Source: Qipengyuania spongiae (lineage in GTDB: Bacteria; Pseudomonadota; Alphaproteobacteria; Sphingomonadales; Sphingomonadaceae). Taken from it: a DNA stretch of 64,000 bases. The stretch lies in NCBI RefSeq assembly GCF_026168555.1, contig NZ_CP092471.1, positions 196,501 through 260,500 on the forward strand, given 5' to 3'. This document shows positions 44,428 to 54,127 of this stretch, in pieces. A program made the translations under genes and the position numbers. Below the pieces are notes generated by a model that worked only from the letters and a program-made list of their open reading frames with translations, searched no databases and was not told the origin of the DNA. The first letter of the stretch is position 1; the number at the start of each line of letters is the position of its first letter.

Positions 44428-44446
44428 GCGAATGATTATCATTTCA
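44428..44446. promoter_or_regulatory. Fur box
   Basis: GCGAATGATTATCATTTCA: the core AATGATTATCATT is a near-perfect match to the centre of the classic GATAATGATTATCATTATC Fur site. Placed 39 bp upstream of the siderophore-interacting protein gene and about 110 bp before ctaG, it most likely controls the former. Confidence 0.85.
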
Positions 44447-44553
44447 AGGTATCCGCTACCGGTTCTAGGCTCTCGAGCAAACGCCGGTTTTCGCCTTCGC
44501 AACCCCGCCAAGTTTCGTGACAGAATGCAGATGGTTGGGTTAGAAGCTCTTTC

Positions 44554-45282
44554 ATGCACGGCACCTCGCATTCCTGGACGCCTTATTGCGGTGTCGCGCC
44601 GGTTCCTGCCGACTGGCTGCAAAGCTGGAACGGTGATCCCTTCCTGATCATGGCGATGACCGCAGGTCTTGGACTGGGTCTGAAGCTTGCGCCGCGCGAA
44701 AAGGGAACTCATCTCGCCACTTTCGGCGTCGCTCTGATCCTGTTCGTCACGCCGCTTTGCGCGCTTGGCTCGGCGCTCTTTACCGTGCGCGCCATTCATC
44801 ACGTCGCACTGGCGCTCATCCTCGCTCCGCTTCTCGCGACCTCTTTCGATCTTAAGACGCGCATCGGGCCATCGTCGCTGAGCTTGCTGACCGGCATTCA
44901 GGCGATCGTCTTCTGGTTCTGGCATGCGCCGCCACTTTATTCCGCCGCCTTGTCGAACAGTATGGTCTTCTGGATCATGCAGTTAAGCCTGATCGGCACC
45001 GCCGCGCTCTGGTGGGCGTCCATGCGTCAGGCGCAGGCCCCGGCGGCTGTGGCGGCAACTCTGGCGACGATGGTGCAGATGGGGGCGCTCGGCGCCTTGC
45101 TGACCTTCGCCGGGCGCGCTTTCTATGCCCCGCATTTCGCAACGACGCAGGCCTGGGGCTGGACTCCGCTCGAAGACCAGCAGATCGCCGGGCTGATCAT
45201 GTGGGCTCCGGCATCGGCCGCCTATCTCCTGATCGCACTCGCCATCCTCTATCGATCGATGCAACCGGCCTACGCGCGGTGA
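44554..45282 (+). CDS. CtaG-type cytochrome c oxidase assembly factor (caa3)
   Basis: 242 residues, about seven membrane helices, with the caa3_CtaG pattern (YCGVAPVPADWLQSW, VRAIHHVALALILAPLLA, WFWHAPPLYSAAL, ATTQAWGWTPLEDQQIAGLIMW). Helps assemble the caa3-type oxidase encoded from 46.9 kb. Not related to the copper chaperone Cox11, which shares the name CtaG. Its stop overlaps the GTG start of the b561 gene. Confidence 0.85.
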   Translation: MHGTSHSWTPYCGVAPVPADWLQSWNGDPFLIMAMTAGLGLGLKLAPREKGTHLATFGVALILFVTPLCALGSALFTVRAIHHVALALILAPLLATSFDLKTRIGPSSLSLLTGIQAIVFWFWHAPPLYSAALSNSMVFWIMQLSLIGTAALWWASMRQAQAPAAVAATLATMVQMGALGALLTFAGRAFYAPHFATTQAWGWTPLEDQQIAGLIMWAPASAAYLLIALAILYRSMQPAYAR

Positions 45283-45959
45283 AGCCTTGGGTTCAGCAGT
45301 GGCGGGAATGGTCGGTCAGCTATCGTGAGCGGGGAAAATACACACCCGTCGGCGTAGCCTTCCACTGGATCATGGCAGCCGTCGTGATGTGGCAACTGGT
45401 CACCGGATGGCTGATGCAGCGCTATCTGGTCGGGCCGGACAAGCTGGATGCCTATGCCTTGCACTCCGAAGTCGGACTGACGCTGCTGGTACTGGGCACC
45501 CTGCGTCTGCTCTGGCGGCTGATCGTACCCGGTCCGATCAATGATGCGGACAGGCAGGGCTGGCGAACGACCGTCGCGCATGCGATCCACGCGATCTTCT
45601 ACGCGCTGTTCACGTTGTTGCCGCTTTCGGGCTGGGCGATGTGGTCGGCGATCCAGCCTGGACGCGAGCTTCGCCTGGCGGGTATCGTGGAGGTTCCGGC
45701 GATGCCGTTTCAGGACATGTCGCCCGAATGGCAGTTCTGGATCCTCGATGTCGCCGAAGATGTGCATGTCACCTGCGTCGTGCTGCTCGCCTTGCTCGTC
45801 CCGGCCCACGCTCTGGCGGCGATCAAGCACCATTATTGGGACCGCGACGACGTGTTCGAGGGCATGATGCCCGAGGTTCCGGATACCCACTGGCACCCGG
45901 GAGGGCCGAACTATAGCCGGCCAGGCGATCCATCTCCGTCTTCGTCAGAAGCTGGCTGA
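45279..45959 (+). CDS. Cytochrome b561-type membrane haem protein
   Basis: 226 residues, four membrane helices with the b-haem histidines in AFHWIMAAVV, ALHSEVGLTLL, HAIHAIFYALFTLLPLSGW and VHVTCVVLLALLVPAHALAA. Transfers electrons at the membrane, likely feeding or draining the oxidase locus. It begins at a GTG overlapping ctaG. Its last 137 bp overlap the 3' end of the opposing cytochrome c gene; the tail after HWHPGG has no conserved character and may be a consequence. Confidence 0.85.
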   Translation: MKPWVQQWREWSVSYRERGKYTPVGVAFHWIMAAVVMWQLVTGWLMQRYLVGPDKLDAYALHSEVGLTLLVLGTLRLLWRLIVPGPINDADRQGWRTTVAHAIHAIFYALFTLLPLSGWAMWSAIQPGRELRLAGIVEVPAMPFQDMSPEWQFWILDVAEDVHVTCVVLLALLVPAHALAAIKHHYWDRDDVFEGMMPEVPDTHWHPGGPNYSRPGDPSPSSSEAG

Positions 45960-46545
45960 TCCGCGTCATCGTGTTGCTGCCGCCATAGCGCTCGCCATCG
46001 GCCCAGGCTTTCAGTTGCGCTTCGAGATAAGGCGCGGGTTGTCCTGCGAGCGGCGGATTTCCCGTGCCCACACCCTCGCCGTCCGTCCCGTGACAGCTCG
46101 CGCAGGATGCAAGCCCGCGACTCGGATCGCCACTCAGATAGAGCTCTCGGGCAGCGCAAGCACCTGCATCCGTGGAGGTAAAGGCTCCCGCCGGCACCGG
46201 CAGGCCGGCATAGTAATTCGCGACCTTCTCGCGCGCCGGCCAATCGAGGTGATCGGCGATCCACACCATTTGCGGGTGGCGGCGCTGGCCTTCGGCGAAA
46301 TATTCGAGCTGTCGCAGATGGTATCCGGGGTTGAGGCCCGCCAGGCGGGGAACGAGGTTGCCATCCCCTTCTCCATTGAGACCATGACAACTCACGCAGG
46401 CTCCGCGCGCGCCGGCATCGCCGCCGCTGAAAGCGATGACTTCTCCCGTGATCTCGTATCTGCCGGTAGTGGGTTCGGCTTCGTTGCATGCGGCAAGCAA
46501 CCCCATCATAGAGGCGATGATGAACGTCGCGGACAATTTGCGCAT
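45823..46545 (-). CDS. Dihaem cytochrome c, lipoprotein
   Basis: 240 residues: lipoprotein signal (MMGLLAAC), two class I haem sites CVSCH and CASCH about 100 residues apart, with the second half resembling cytochrome c4. GGAGG precedes the ATG. The C-terminus after LAGYSSALPG is an unusual Pro/Arg-rich tail encoded antisense to the end of the cytochrome b561 gene. Probably an electron donor to the oxidase. Confidence 0.8.
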   Translation of the reverse strand: MRKLSATFIIASMMGLLAACNEAEPTTGRYEITGEVIAFSGGDAGARGACVSCHGLNGEGDGNLVPRLAGLNPGYHLRQLEYFAEGQRRHPQMVWIADHLDWPAREKVANYYAGLPVPAGAFTSTDAGACAARELYLSGDPSRGLASCASCHGTDGEGVGTGNPPLAGQPAPYLEAQLKAWADGERYGGSNTMTRISQLLTKTEMDRLAGYSSALPGASGYPEPRASCPRTRRRGPNNGA

Positions 46546-46594
46546 CCTGCCCGCAACCTCCGGCGCGATGGACTGGTTCCCGTTGTGGGGGAAC

Positions 46595-46984
46595 GTGAAC
46601 GTCCTGCACACGTGCCGGTCCATCGGGCTGCCGATCCTTCTGATCGCAAGCGTGGCGGGCTGCAAGCAACCTCCCGCATCGCGCTACACGCCAGATACGG
46701 AAAGTGCCCGGCGGGGGAGGGATGCCATCGAGCGCGTGGGTTGCGCCGCCTGCCACGAAATTCCCGGCATCCACTGGCCACAGGGCCGAACCGGTCCCTC
46801 GCTGGTCGGTTTTGACGATTTCGGGCCCATTGCCGGCTCGCTGCCGAACACGCCCGAAAACCTCGCCGCCTTCGTCCGCAATGCGCCCGCTGCCAAGCCC
46901 GGATCCACCATGCCCGCAATGCCGCTGAGCGAAGATGAGGCTCGCGATGTCGCGGCGTATCTCTATGGTCTCGACGATGAGTAG
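46595..46984 (+). CDS. Small monohaem cytochrome c, lipoprotein
   Basis: 129 residues from the GTG at 46595 (GGGGGAAC just before it): lipoprotein signal (ILLIASVAGC), one haem site CAACH and an axial Met in MPAMPLS. An ATG at 46568 is the alternative, but it lies only 22 bp from the divergent cytochrome c start. Its stop overlaps the coxB start, so it is translated with the oxidase and probably donates electrons to it. Confidence 0.75.
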   Translation: MNVLHTCRSIGLPILLIASVAGCKQPPASRYTPDTESARRGRDAIERVGCAACHEIPGIHWPQGRTGPSLVGFDDFGPIAGSLPNTPENLAAFVRNAPAAKPGSTMPAMPLSEDEARDVAAYLYGLDDE

Positions 46985-48005
46985 CGCGTCTTCCGACATA
47001 TTCGATGCCTGGTGGGGCTGGCCGCCCCCCGTTCTCGACCCGGCCGGCCCCTATGCGGAAAACGTAGTGGTGCTGGCCTGGGCGCTGATCGGCATGGGGG
47101 TCGTGGTGACGGCCATCGTGGTTGCCGCGCTGTATGTCGCGATCAAGGGGCCGGCCCGCTGGAAAGCGAAACTGGGCGGAGAAAAAGCGGTCTGGATCGG
47201 CGGGATCGCCTTACCCGGCGTGGTCCTGACCACATTGCTGGTCTGGGGGCTGACACTGACCGCTTCGCTGACCGAGCCAGTGCCGGAAAACGCCATGAGG
47301 GTCCGCGTCACCGGCTACATGTGGTGGTTCGAAGTCGAATATCTCGACGCGGACGGTGACGTGATCATACGGGACGCCAACGAATTGCACCTCCCGGTCG
47401 GCGAGCCTGTAGTGGTCGAACTCGCCAGCGAAGACGTCATTCACAGTTTCTGGGTGCCCAACCTGTCGGGCAAGGAAGACATGATCCCCGGACGCATGAA
47501 CGAACTCGTGATCCAGGCCGACCGCGCCGGCCGGTATGGCGGTGTGTGTGCGGAATATTGCGGCGGCCCGCATGCGCTGATGGGCTTTGTCACGGTCGCT
47601 CATGGCCGCGCCGACTGGAACGCTTGGGTCGCGGGGCGCAGAGGCTCTCCAACGGAAGTCGCGGATCAGGATTCGCCCGGCGTGGTTCCGGCGATCACTC
47701 CTCCCGTCGCGCAGGAGACTGCCCCCGGCGGCCTGAGCGGACGGCAGGTGTTCATGGATAGCGGTTGCGGGGCATGCCACCGTGTCGCCGGGACCGAAGC
47801 GAACGGACTGGTCGGTCCCGACCTCACCCATGTCGGCAGCCGGCTGACGCTTGGCGCAGGGATCCTCCCCAACAATCGCGGAACGATGATCGGCTGGATC
47901 GGTGACAGCCAGTCGATCAAGCCGGGCAACCGCATGCCGAGCTACGACATGCTGTCGGCCGAGGAACTCGAAGCCATCGCGATCTGGCTCGAGCGGCAGC
48001 GATGA
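46977..48005 (+). CDS. ctaC: Cytochrome c oxidase subunit II with fused cytochrome c domain (caa3)
   Basis: 342 residues: two membrane helices, the cupredoxin domain with the CuA ligand set CAEYCGGPHALM, and a C-terminal cytochrome c with CGACH and the axial-Met region RMPSYDML. The fused haem marks a caa3-type oxidase. Start at 46977 overlaps the end of the small cytochrome; its stop overlaps ctaD (ATGA). Electron entry: cytochrome to haem c to CuA to subunit I. Confidence 0.93.
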   Translation: MSSASSDIFDAWWGWPPPVLDPAGPYAENVVVLAWALIGMGVVVTAIVVAALYVAIKGPARWKAKLGGEKAVWIGGIALPGVVLTTLLVWGLTLTASLTEPVPENAMRVRVTGYMWWFEVEYLDADGDVIIRDANELHLPVGEPVVVELASEDVIHSFWVPNLSGKEDMIPGRMNELVIQADRAGRYGGVCAEYCGGPHALMGFVTVAHGRADWNAWVAGRRGSPTEVADQDSPGVVPAITPPVAQETAPGGLSGRQVFMDSGCGACHRVAGTEANGLVGPDLTHVGSRLTLGAGILPNNRGTMIGWIGDSQSIKPGNRMPSYDMLSAEELEAIAIWLERQR

Positions 48006-50590
48006 ACTTCCAGCCGCTGAACAAAACGCGTGACGCGATGGAAGGGCGCACTTCCGAAACCGGTTTCGATCACGACCTCTACCGCCTGTTTCCGGTTCAC
48101 CGGCCACGGTCCGAAGGCGAGGTCGAGGAACTGGACAGGATCTGGGACAATCCCAAGGGCTGGGGCCTGCTGACCGTCGTCAACAACAACTATATCGGCT
48201 TCTTCTACGTCGCGACGGCGTTCCTGTTCTTCCTGCTGGCGGGTGTCCTGGCGCTCTGCATGCGCGTGCAGCTTGCCGCCCCGTTGCAGGAGTTTCTTCC
48301 GCAAGACACCTACAACCAGTTCTTTACCATGCACGGCACGGTAATGATGTTCCTGTTCGCGGTCCCGATGGTGGAGGCGATCGGCATCATGCTGCTGCCG
48401 CAAATGCTGGCGGCGCGCGACCTGCCCTTCCCGCGCCTGTCCGCCTATGCCTTCTGGGCCTATTTCGTCGGCGGGCTGTGCTTCTTCGCCAGCATCTTCG
48501 TCGGCCTGGCGCCCGATGGCGGCTGGTTCATGTATCCGCCGCTGACCTCCATCGCCTACAGTCCTGAGATCAACACCGATTTCTGGCTGCTGGGGATCGG
48601 TTTCATCGAGATCAGCGCGATCGCCGGCGCGATCGAGATCATCGTCGGCGTGCTGCGGACCCGCGCGCCGGGCATGACGCTCGACCGGATGCCGATGTTC
48701 GCCTGGGCCATGCTGGTGTTCGCGGTCATGATCGTGGTGGCGTTTCCCAGCGTGATCCTCGGCACTCTGCTGCTCGAGCTGGAGCGCGCCTTCAACTGGC
48801 CTTTCTTCGATCCCACGCGCGGCGGCGATCCGCTGCTGTGGCAGCACCTGTTCTGGTTCTTCGGCCATCCCGAGGTCTACATAATCTTCCTGCCTGCTGC
48901 GGGATTGATGAGCATGATGGTCGCGACCATCGCGCGCACCGAGCTGGTAGGCTATCGTCTCAACGTGCTGGCGCTGGTGGCTACCGGCTTCATCAGCTTC
49001 GGCGTCTGGGCGCACCACATGTTCGCCACCGGCATGCCGCGCGTATCCACCGGCTATTTCAGCGCCGCAAGCATGGCGGTGAGCCTGCCTGCCGGCATAC
49101 AGGTGTTCTGCTGGATCGCCACGCTCGCCGCAGGAAAGATCAGATGGTCGACGCCCGCCCTGTTCGTGGTTGGCAGCATCGGCATATTCGTGATCGGCGG
49201 GCTGACCGGCGTGATGGTGGGCATGGTGCCATTCGACTGGCAGGTGCACGACACCTACTTCATCGTGGCGCACCTGCACTACGTGCTGCTGGGTGGCATG
49301 GTGTTCCCGATGTTCGCCGCGTTCTACTACTGGAACGGGATGACCTCGAAACACGCATTGTCCGAAAGGATGGGCAAATGGGTGTTCTGGCTGATGTTCA
49401 TCGGGCTGCACATCACATTCCTGCCCATGCACCTGACCGGCTTCATGGGCATGCCGCGGCGGGTCTATACCTACCTGCCGGACCGCGGGCTCGACCTGCT
49501 CAATCTCGTCTCGACTTTCGGTGCCTTCGTGATCGCGGCCGGGGTGCTGCTGTTCCTGTACGATCTGGCGCGAAGGTTCCGTTTCACCACCAGCGAGGAT
49601 GCGGGCAATGTCTACGGCGGCGGAACGCTCGAATGGCTGCCCACGGGGATGTATTCGACCCGCTCGATACCTCTGGTAAGGAGCCGACAGCCTCTCTGGG
49701 ACGATCCGGACATTTGCGACGACGTGGCCGCGGGCCGGTACTTCCTGCCCAACAGCGCGACCGGGCTTCGCGAGACGCTAATCACCTCGCCCATCAATGC
49801 GGAACCGCAATATCTGCAGCTGATGCCCGGCCCGTCGCCCTGGCCGGTCAGCGCGGCGGTCTTCACCGCCGGTTTCTTCCTTGCCCTGACAGTACAGGCC
49901 TACAGCTTTTCCGCGTTCTGCGGCGTGGCCGCTGTCGCCTGCGTGCTGAGATGGCTATGGGAGACCGACCGCCCGATCCAGCAGGACACGGCCGAGATCG
50001 GCGGAGGTATCGTCGTCCCGATCGCGATCACCGGCCCTTCGAGCCACGGCTGGTGGGCGCTGAACACGTTGATGGTGGTGATGGGCATGATCGTGTTCAT
50101 GGCGATCTTCAGCTATCTCTATCTCTACGGCATCAATCCCCAGGTCTGGATTGCCCCGCCCCCCGTCGCGCAGACGGCCGGGATCGCCGCGCTGCTGGCA
50201 CTGGCACTGGGATCGGCCTGGCTGTCGCGGCGCATCCTCGCTGGCAAGCCCAAGGCGGCCTTCCCGGGCCAAGGTCCGTGGTTGATGGCTGCAATCGGCG
50301 CCGGGCTGCTCTGCATGGCCATCTGGTGGGATTGGACGGGCTGGAGCGCCGCGGGACTGGAACCGACCGCCAGCGGACAGGGAGCGACGGTTTTCGCGCT
50401 GCTCGCGTTCCAGGCGTGCTGCGTGGTGATCGCCTTCATCATGGCGCTCTATCTCGGTTATCGCAGCGGCAAGGGATTGCTGGTTGCCCCCGCCAATGTC
50501 ACGCTCGACGTGGTGGTGCGCTTCATCGGTTACGCTGCGCTACAGGGCCTCGCCGTCGCGCTCGTGGTCCGGCTGTTTCCGACAGGCTGA
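48002..50590 (+). CDS. ctaD: Cytochrome c oxidase subunit I-III fusion
   Basis: 862 residues. Residues ~30-560 are subunit I: FGHPEVY (CuB His and the linked Tyr), FGVWAHHMF (CuB histidines) and VAHLHYVL (haem a3/a histidines). After a connecting stretch, residues ~620-860 form helices of the subunit III type (SHGWWALNTLMVVMGM, ALYLGYRSG). Fused CoxI-III (ctaDE) occurs in some Alphaproteobacteria; no separate ctaE is present. It reduces O2 to water and pumps protons. Confidence 0.93.
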   Translation: MNFQPLNKTRDAMEGRTSETGFDHDLYRLFPVHRPRSEGEVEELDRIWDNPKGWGLLTVVNNNYIGFFYVATAFLFFLLAGVLALCMRVQLAAPLQEFLPQDTYNQFFTMHGTVMMFLFAVPMVEAIGIMLLPQMLAARDLPFPRLSAYAFWAYFVGGLCFFASIFVGLAPDGGWFMYPPLTSIAYSPEINTDFWLLGIGFIEISAIAGAIEIIVGVLRTRAPGMTLDRMPMFAWAMLVFAVMIVVAFPSVILGTLLLELERAFNWPFFDPTRGGDPLLWQHLFWFFGHPEVYIIFLPAAGLMSMMVATIARTELVGYRLNVLALVATGFISFGVWAHHMFATGMPRVSTGYFSAASMAVSLPAGIQVFCWIATLAAGKIRWSTPALFVVGSIGIFVIGGLTGVMVGMVPFDWQVHDTYFIVAHLHYVLLGGMVFPMFAAFYYWNGMTSKHALSERMGKWVFWLMFIGLHITFLPMHLTGFMGMPRRVYTYLPDRGLDLLNLVSTFGAFVIAAGVLLFLYDLARRFRFTTSEDAGNVYGGGTLEWLPTGMYSTRSIPLVRSRQPLWDDPDICDDVAAGRYFLPNSATGLRETLITSPINAEPQYLQLMPGPSPWPVSAAVFTAGFFLALTVQAYSFSAFCGVAAVACVLRWLWETDRPIQQDTAEIGGGIVVPIAITGPSSHGWWALNTLMVVMGMIVFMAIFSYLYLYGINPQVWIAPPPVAQTAGIAALLALALGSAWLSRRILAGKPKAAFPGQGPWLMAAIGAGLLCMAIWWDWTGWSAAGLEPTASGQGATVFALLAFQACCVVIAFIMALYLGYRSGKGLLVAPANVTLDVVVRFIGYAALQGLAVALVVRLFPTG

Positions 50591-50594
50591 GGCA

Positions 50595-50873
50595 ATGCGC
50601 GACTATCGCAACAGGATCGACTGGCTGACCCCGACGCTGGCGCTGTCCATCTGGGCCGCGCATTTCTCGCTTCTGTGGGCTGCGAGCAGCGCCTTTCCCG
50701 ACCAGCCGGCGGCCCGCTGGATCGCGGCGATCCTGACCGTGATCGCGTCCGGCGCGCTCTATTGGCTGTGGCGGCGCGGGGCGGTGTCTTCGCTGCGGTC
50801 GATCCCCGGGCTGGGGCTTGCCATCGCCTCCACCGGCATTGCCATCAGCCTCCTTCCCGCAATCATCGGCTAA
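50595..50873 (+). CDS. Small membrane protein of the oxidase operon
   Basis: 92 residues, three hydrophobic stretches (LTPTLALSIWAAHFSLLWAA, WIAAILTVIASGALYWLW, LGLAIASTGIAISLLPAII). The ATG is 5 bp after the ctaD stop. No recognised family name; small hydrophobic proteins in this position often are a fourth oxidase subunit or assembly protein. Confidence 0.7.
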   Translation: MRDYRNRIDWLTPTLALSIWAAHFSLLWAASSAFPDQPAARWIAAILTVIASGALYWLWRRGAVSSLRSIPGLGLAIASTGIAISLLPAIIG

Positions 50874-50913
50874 GCCGCTCCTCGCCCATTCCCCGAAGGC
50901 ACGGTGCGAAGCC

Positions 50914-51537
50914 TCAACTCCCCGAGATCAGTCCGCTGGACCCGATCAGTCCCGCCCCGACCCCGATCGAGATCAACCCGGCGCCGAGGGCGATCAGCAT
51001 CAGCAATCCGTCGCGCACCAGCAGCGCGAGGCCGAAAGCGATGATCGCGGCCATCGGTGCGGTGCTGGCAAAAGGCACCAATTCCAGAGGCGGGACCGTA
51101 AGGCAAAGCAGGATGACGAACCCTGCGGCAATGCGGGGCCAGACGCCTTTGACGAACCGGGTAAGGCGCCCGTGAAACCATCGGTCCAGCCGGCCCGCCA
51201 TCCCGTCGAGCTTGTCCGCCGCCTTGTGCAACTTGTCTCCGGAGATCGCCCGCTTCTGGATGAATTGCGGCAACCACAGATGCTCCTTGCCGAACAGCAA
51301 CTGCACGGCGACCAGCGCAATGATGATGGCGAGGAATGTCGGCAGACCAGGTATCCCACCGATCGGACTGATTTCGATCAGGGCCGGCAGGATCAGCGCA
51401 GGGCCGTAGGACCGGTCGCCGATCGCATCGAGCACGTCTCCGATCGATACCCTGTTCTTGGCGTCCGCCAGCCCGCGCAGTTTGTCGAGGATTTCGCTTA
51501 CCGAATGGACGGGTTCGTCCTGAGGCGCATCCGTCAT
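50914..51537 (-). CDS. ExoD-family membrane protein
   Basis: 207 residues with the ExoD pattern: N-terminal helical segment (VSEILDKLRGLADAKNRVSIGDVLDAIGDRSYG in parts), then ALILPALIEISPIGGIPGLPT and several C-terminal helices. Named for an exopolysaccharide-related gene of Sinorhizobium; actual role uncertain. Convergent with the oxidase operon; follows the ZIP-like gene by 1 bp. Confidence 0.88.
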   Translation of the reverse strand: MTDAPQDEPVHSVSEILDKLRGLADAKNRVSIGDVLDAIGDRSYGPALILPALIEISPIGGIPGLPTFLAIIIALVAVQLLFGKEHLWLPQFIQKRAISGDKLHKAADKLDGMAGRLDRWFHGRLTRFVKGVWPRIAAGFVILLCLTVPPLELVPFASTAPMAAIIAFGLALLVRDGLLMLIALGAGLISIGVGAGLIGSSGLISGS

Positions 51538-51538
51538 T

Positions 51539-52282
51539 TCATACCTCCAGATAGGCCGAGATTAGCAGAAGCGCTCCGAAGCCGAGAGCGAAGGACGGGC
51601 TCGAGACACGGCGCTTCGCCTTGGGCTGGTCGGCTTCAGGCACGATGTCCTCGATCGTCGCGGTCAAGAGCAGGCCGGCGAACAGCGCAAGCACGAAACC
51701 CGTCAGCATGGCGTCCGCGCCCGCCAGCACGGTATGGCCCACGAGCGCGCCGAACACGGGCAGGAACGGATAAAGAGCCAGCGCGCGTAGCCGTTTGGAT
51801 CGTTCGATCCTGGCCGAGCGGAAGTCGGCCGCGATGGCGAACCCGCCGGGCAGATTGCCCGCAATCTGCGACAGGGCCAGTAACAGGCCGAGTTCGCTCG
51901 CGACTGCGCCGCCCCCGCCGGTCATCAATCCATCGGTGAACAGGTCGACGCCTATGGCGGCATAGGCACCCCAGGTCGTCGCCCGGCCCACGGCATTGTC
52001 CATGGGATCGCGAATGGCGCGAGTGGCCTTGGCGATGCCGGCCGAGCAGATCGCCCCGCCCAGCAGCGCAATTACGAGCAGCCAGGTTTCGATGCGCTCT
52101 TGCGAGCGGGGGATGAGCTCGATCGCGGCGACGGCGGTCGCGATACCCGCCGCCGCGTGGAGAGCGCCGCCGACCAGCCATTCGGGCGGCTTGCGCCACT
52201 CCGCCAGCGCGACGCCCAGAAGGTTGCCGAACGACGGCAGCAGTGCGAGAGCAAGAACCGCGAAAAGGCCGGATGCTTCCAT
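51539..52282 (-). CDS. ZIP-family-like metal transporter
   Basis: 247 residues, about seven or eight membrane helices. The ZIP-like helices carry GGALHAAAGIATAVAAIELIP and LSQIAGNLPGGFAIAADF, resembling the HxxxG...E and metal-site helices of ZIP proteins though some histidines are replaced (Asn/Gln). Metal specificity unknown; other small-substrate transport is possible. The start MEASGLF at 52282 is chosen over the longer frame. Confidence 0.65.
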   Translation of the reverse strand: MEASGLFAVLALALLPSFGNLLGVALAEWRKPPEWLVGGALHAAAGIATAVAAIELIPRSQERIETWLLVIALLGGAICSAGIAKATRAIRDPMDNAVGRATTWGAYAAIGVDLFTDGLMTGGGGAVASELGLLLALSQIAGNLPGGFAIAADFRSARIERSKRLRALALYPFLPVFGALVGHTVLAGADAMLTGFVLALFAGLLLTATIEDIVPEADQPKAKRRVSSPSFALGFGALLLISAYLEV

Positions 52283-52286
52283 TCCG

Positions 52287-52670
52287 TTAGCGGGCCATGT
52301 GTTCGATCGATCCGCGCAATTGCGCGGCCCGTCCGCGCGGCGAGGCAATGCCCTTGGCGGCGGCGCCGCCGCTTACCACGAGGGGAACAATCTGCAGCTC
52401 GCCCACGGCAAACGGCGAACGCGTCCTTTGGGCGCCATGACCCAGCGGCCACTTCTCGGTTTCTGATTTGGCCAAGGATGCTCCTCGCAATCGCCTCGCC
52501 CAGACAACAAATGCCGCTTCGGCAAGTTTCCGAAGCTTGAAAGCGCACGCGCGAAGCATCCGCTCGAGCTCGGCCGGAACGGCGAACGCGCCACCCTCCA
52601 GATGGCAGACCCGATAGCATTGTGCCGGCAGGTCTCCACTCTTAGCCAGAAGTGGATCGGGCCGGACCAA
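52287..52670 (-). CDS. Hypothetical protein between fumC and ZIP-like gene
   Basis: A possible 127-residue protein whose stop lies 4 bp before the ZIP-like start. It begins at TTG 6 bp after the fumC stop, without a clear ribosome site. Basic, Ala/Arg-rich (LERMLRACAFKLRKLAEAAF, RSPFAVGELQIVPLVVSGG). GC-rich third positions over the last third favour coding, but no family is recognised and two other frames are also open here. Confidence 0.35.
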   Translation of the reverse strand: MVRPDPLLAKSGDLPAQCYRVCHLEGGAFAVPAELERMLRACAFKLRKLAEAAFVVWARRLRGASLAKSETEKWPLGHGAQRTRSPFAVGELQIVPLVVSGGAAAKGIASPRGRAAQLRGSIEHMAR

Positions 52671-52676
52671 TCGTGG

Positions 52677-54071
<1,395 letters not shown>

Positions 54072-54127
54072 TGTTCCAGTCCTTGCATTCCCGTTCCTGC
54101 TGGCAGAGTGAACCTGTCCGGCTCGTT

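Noticed and set aside
48838..50628. A 596-codon plus-strand frame overlapping ctaD
   Set aside because: Shadow of the CoxI-III fusion, rich in Arg, His and Gly with no membrane helices or motifs.
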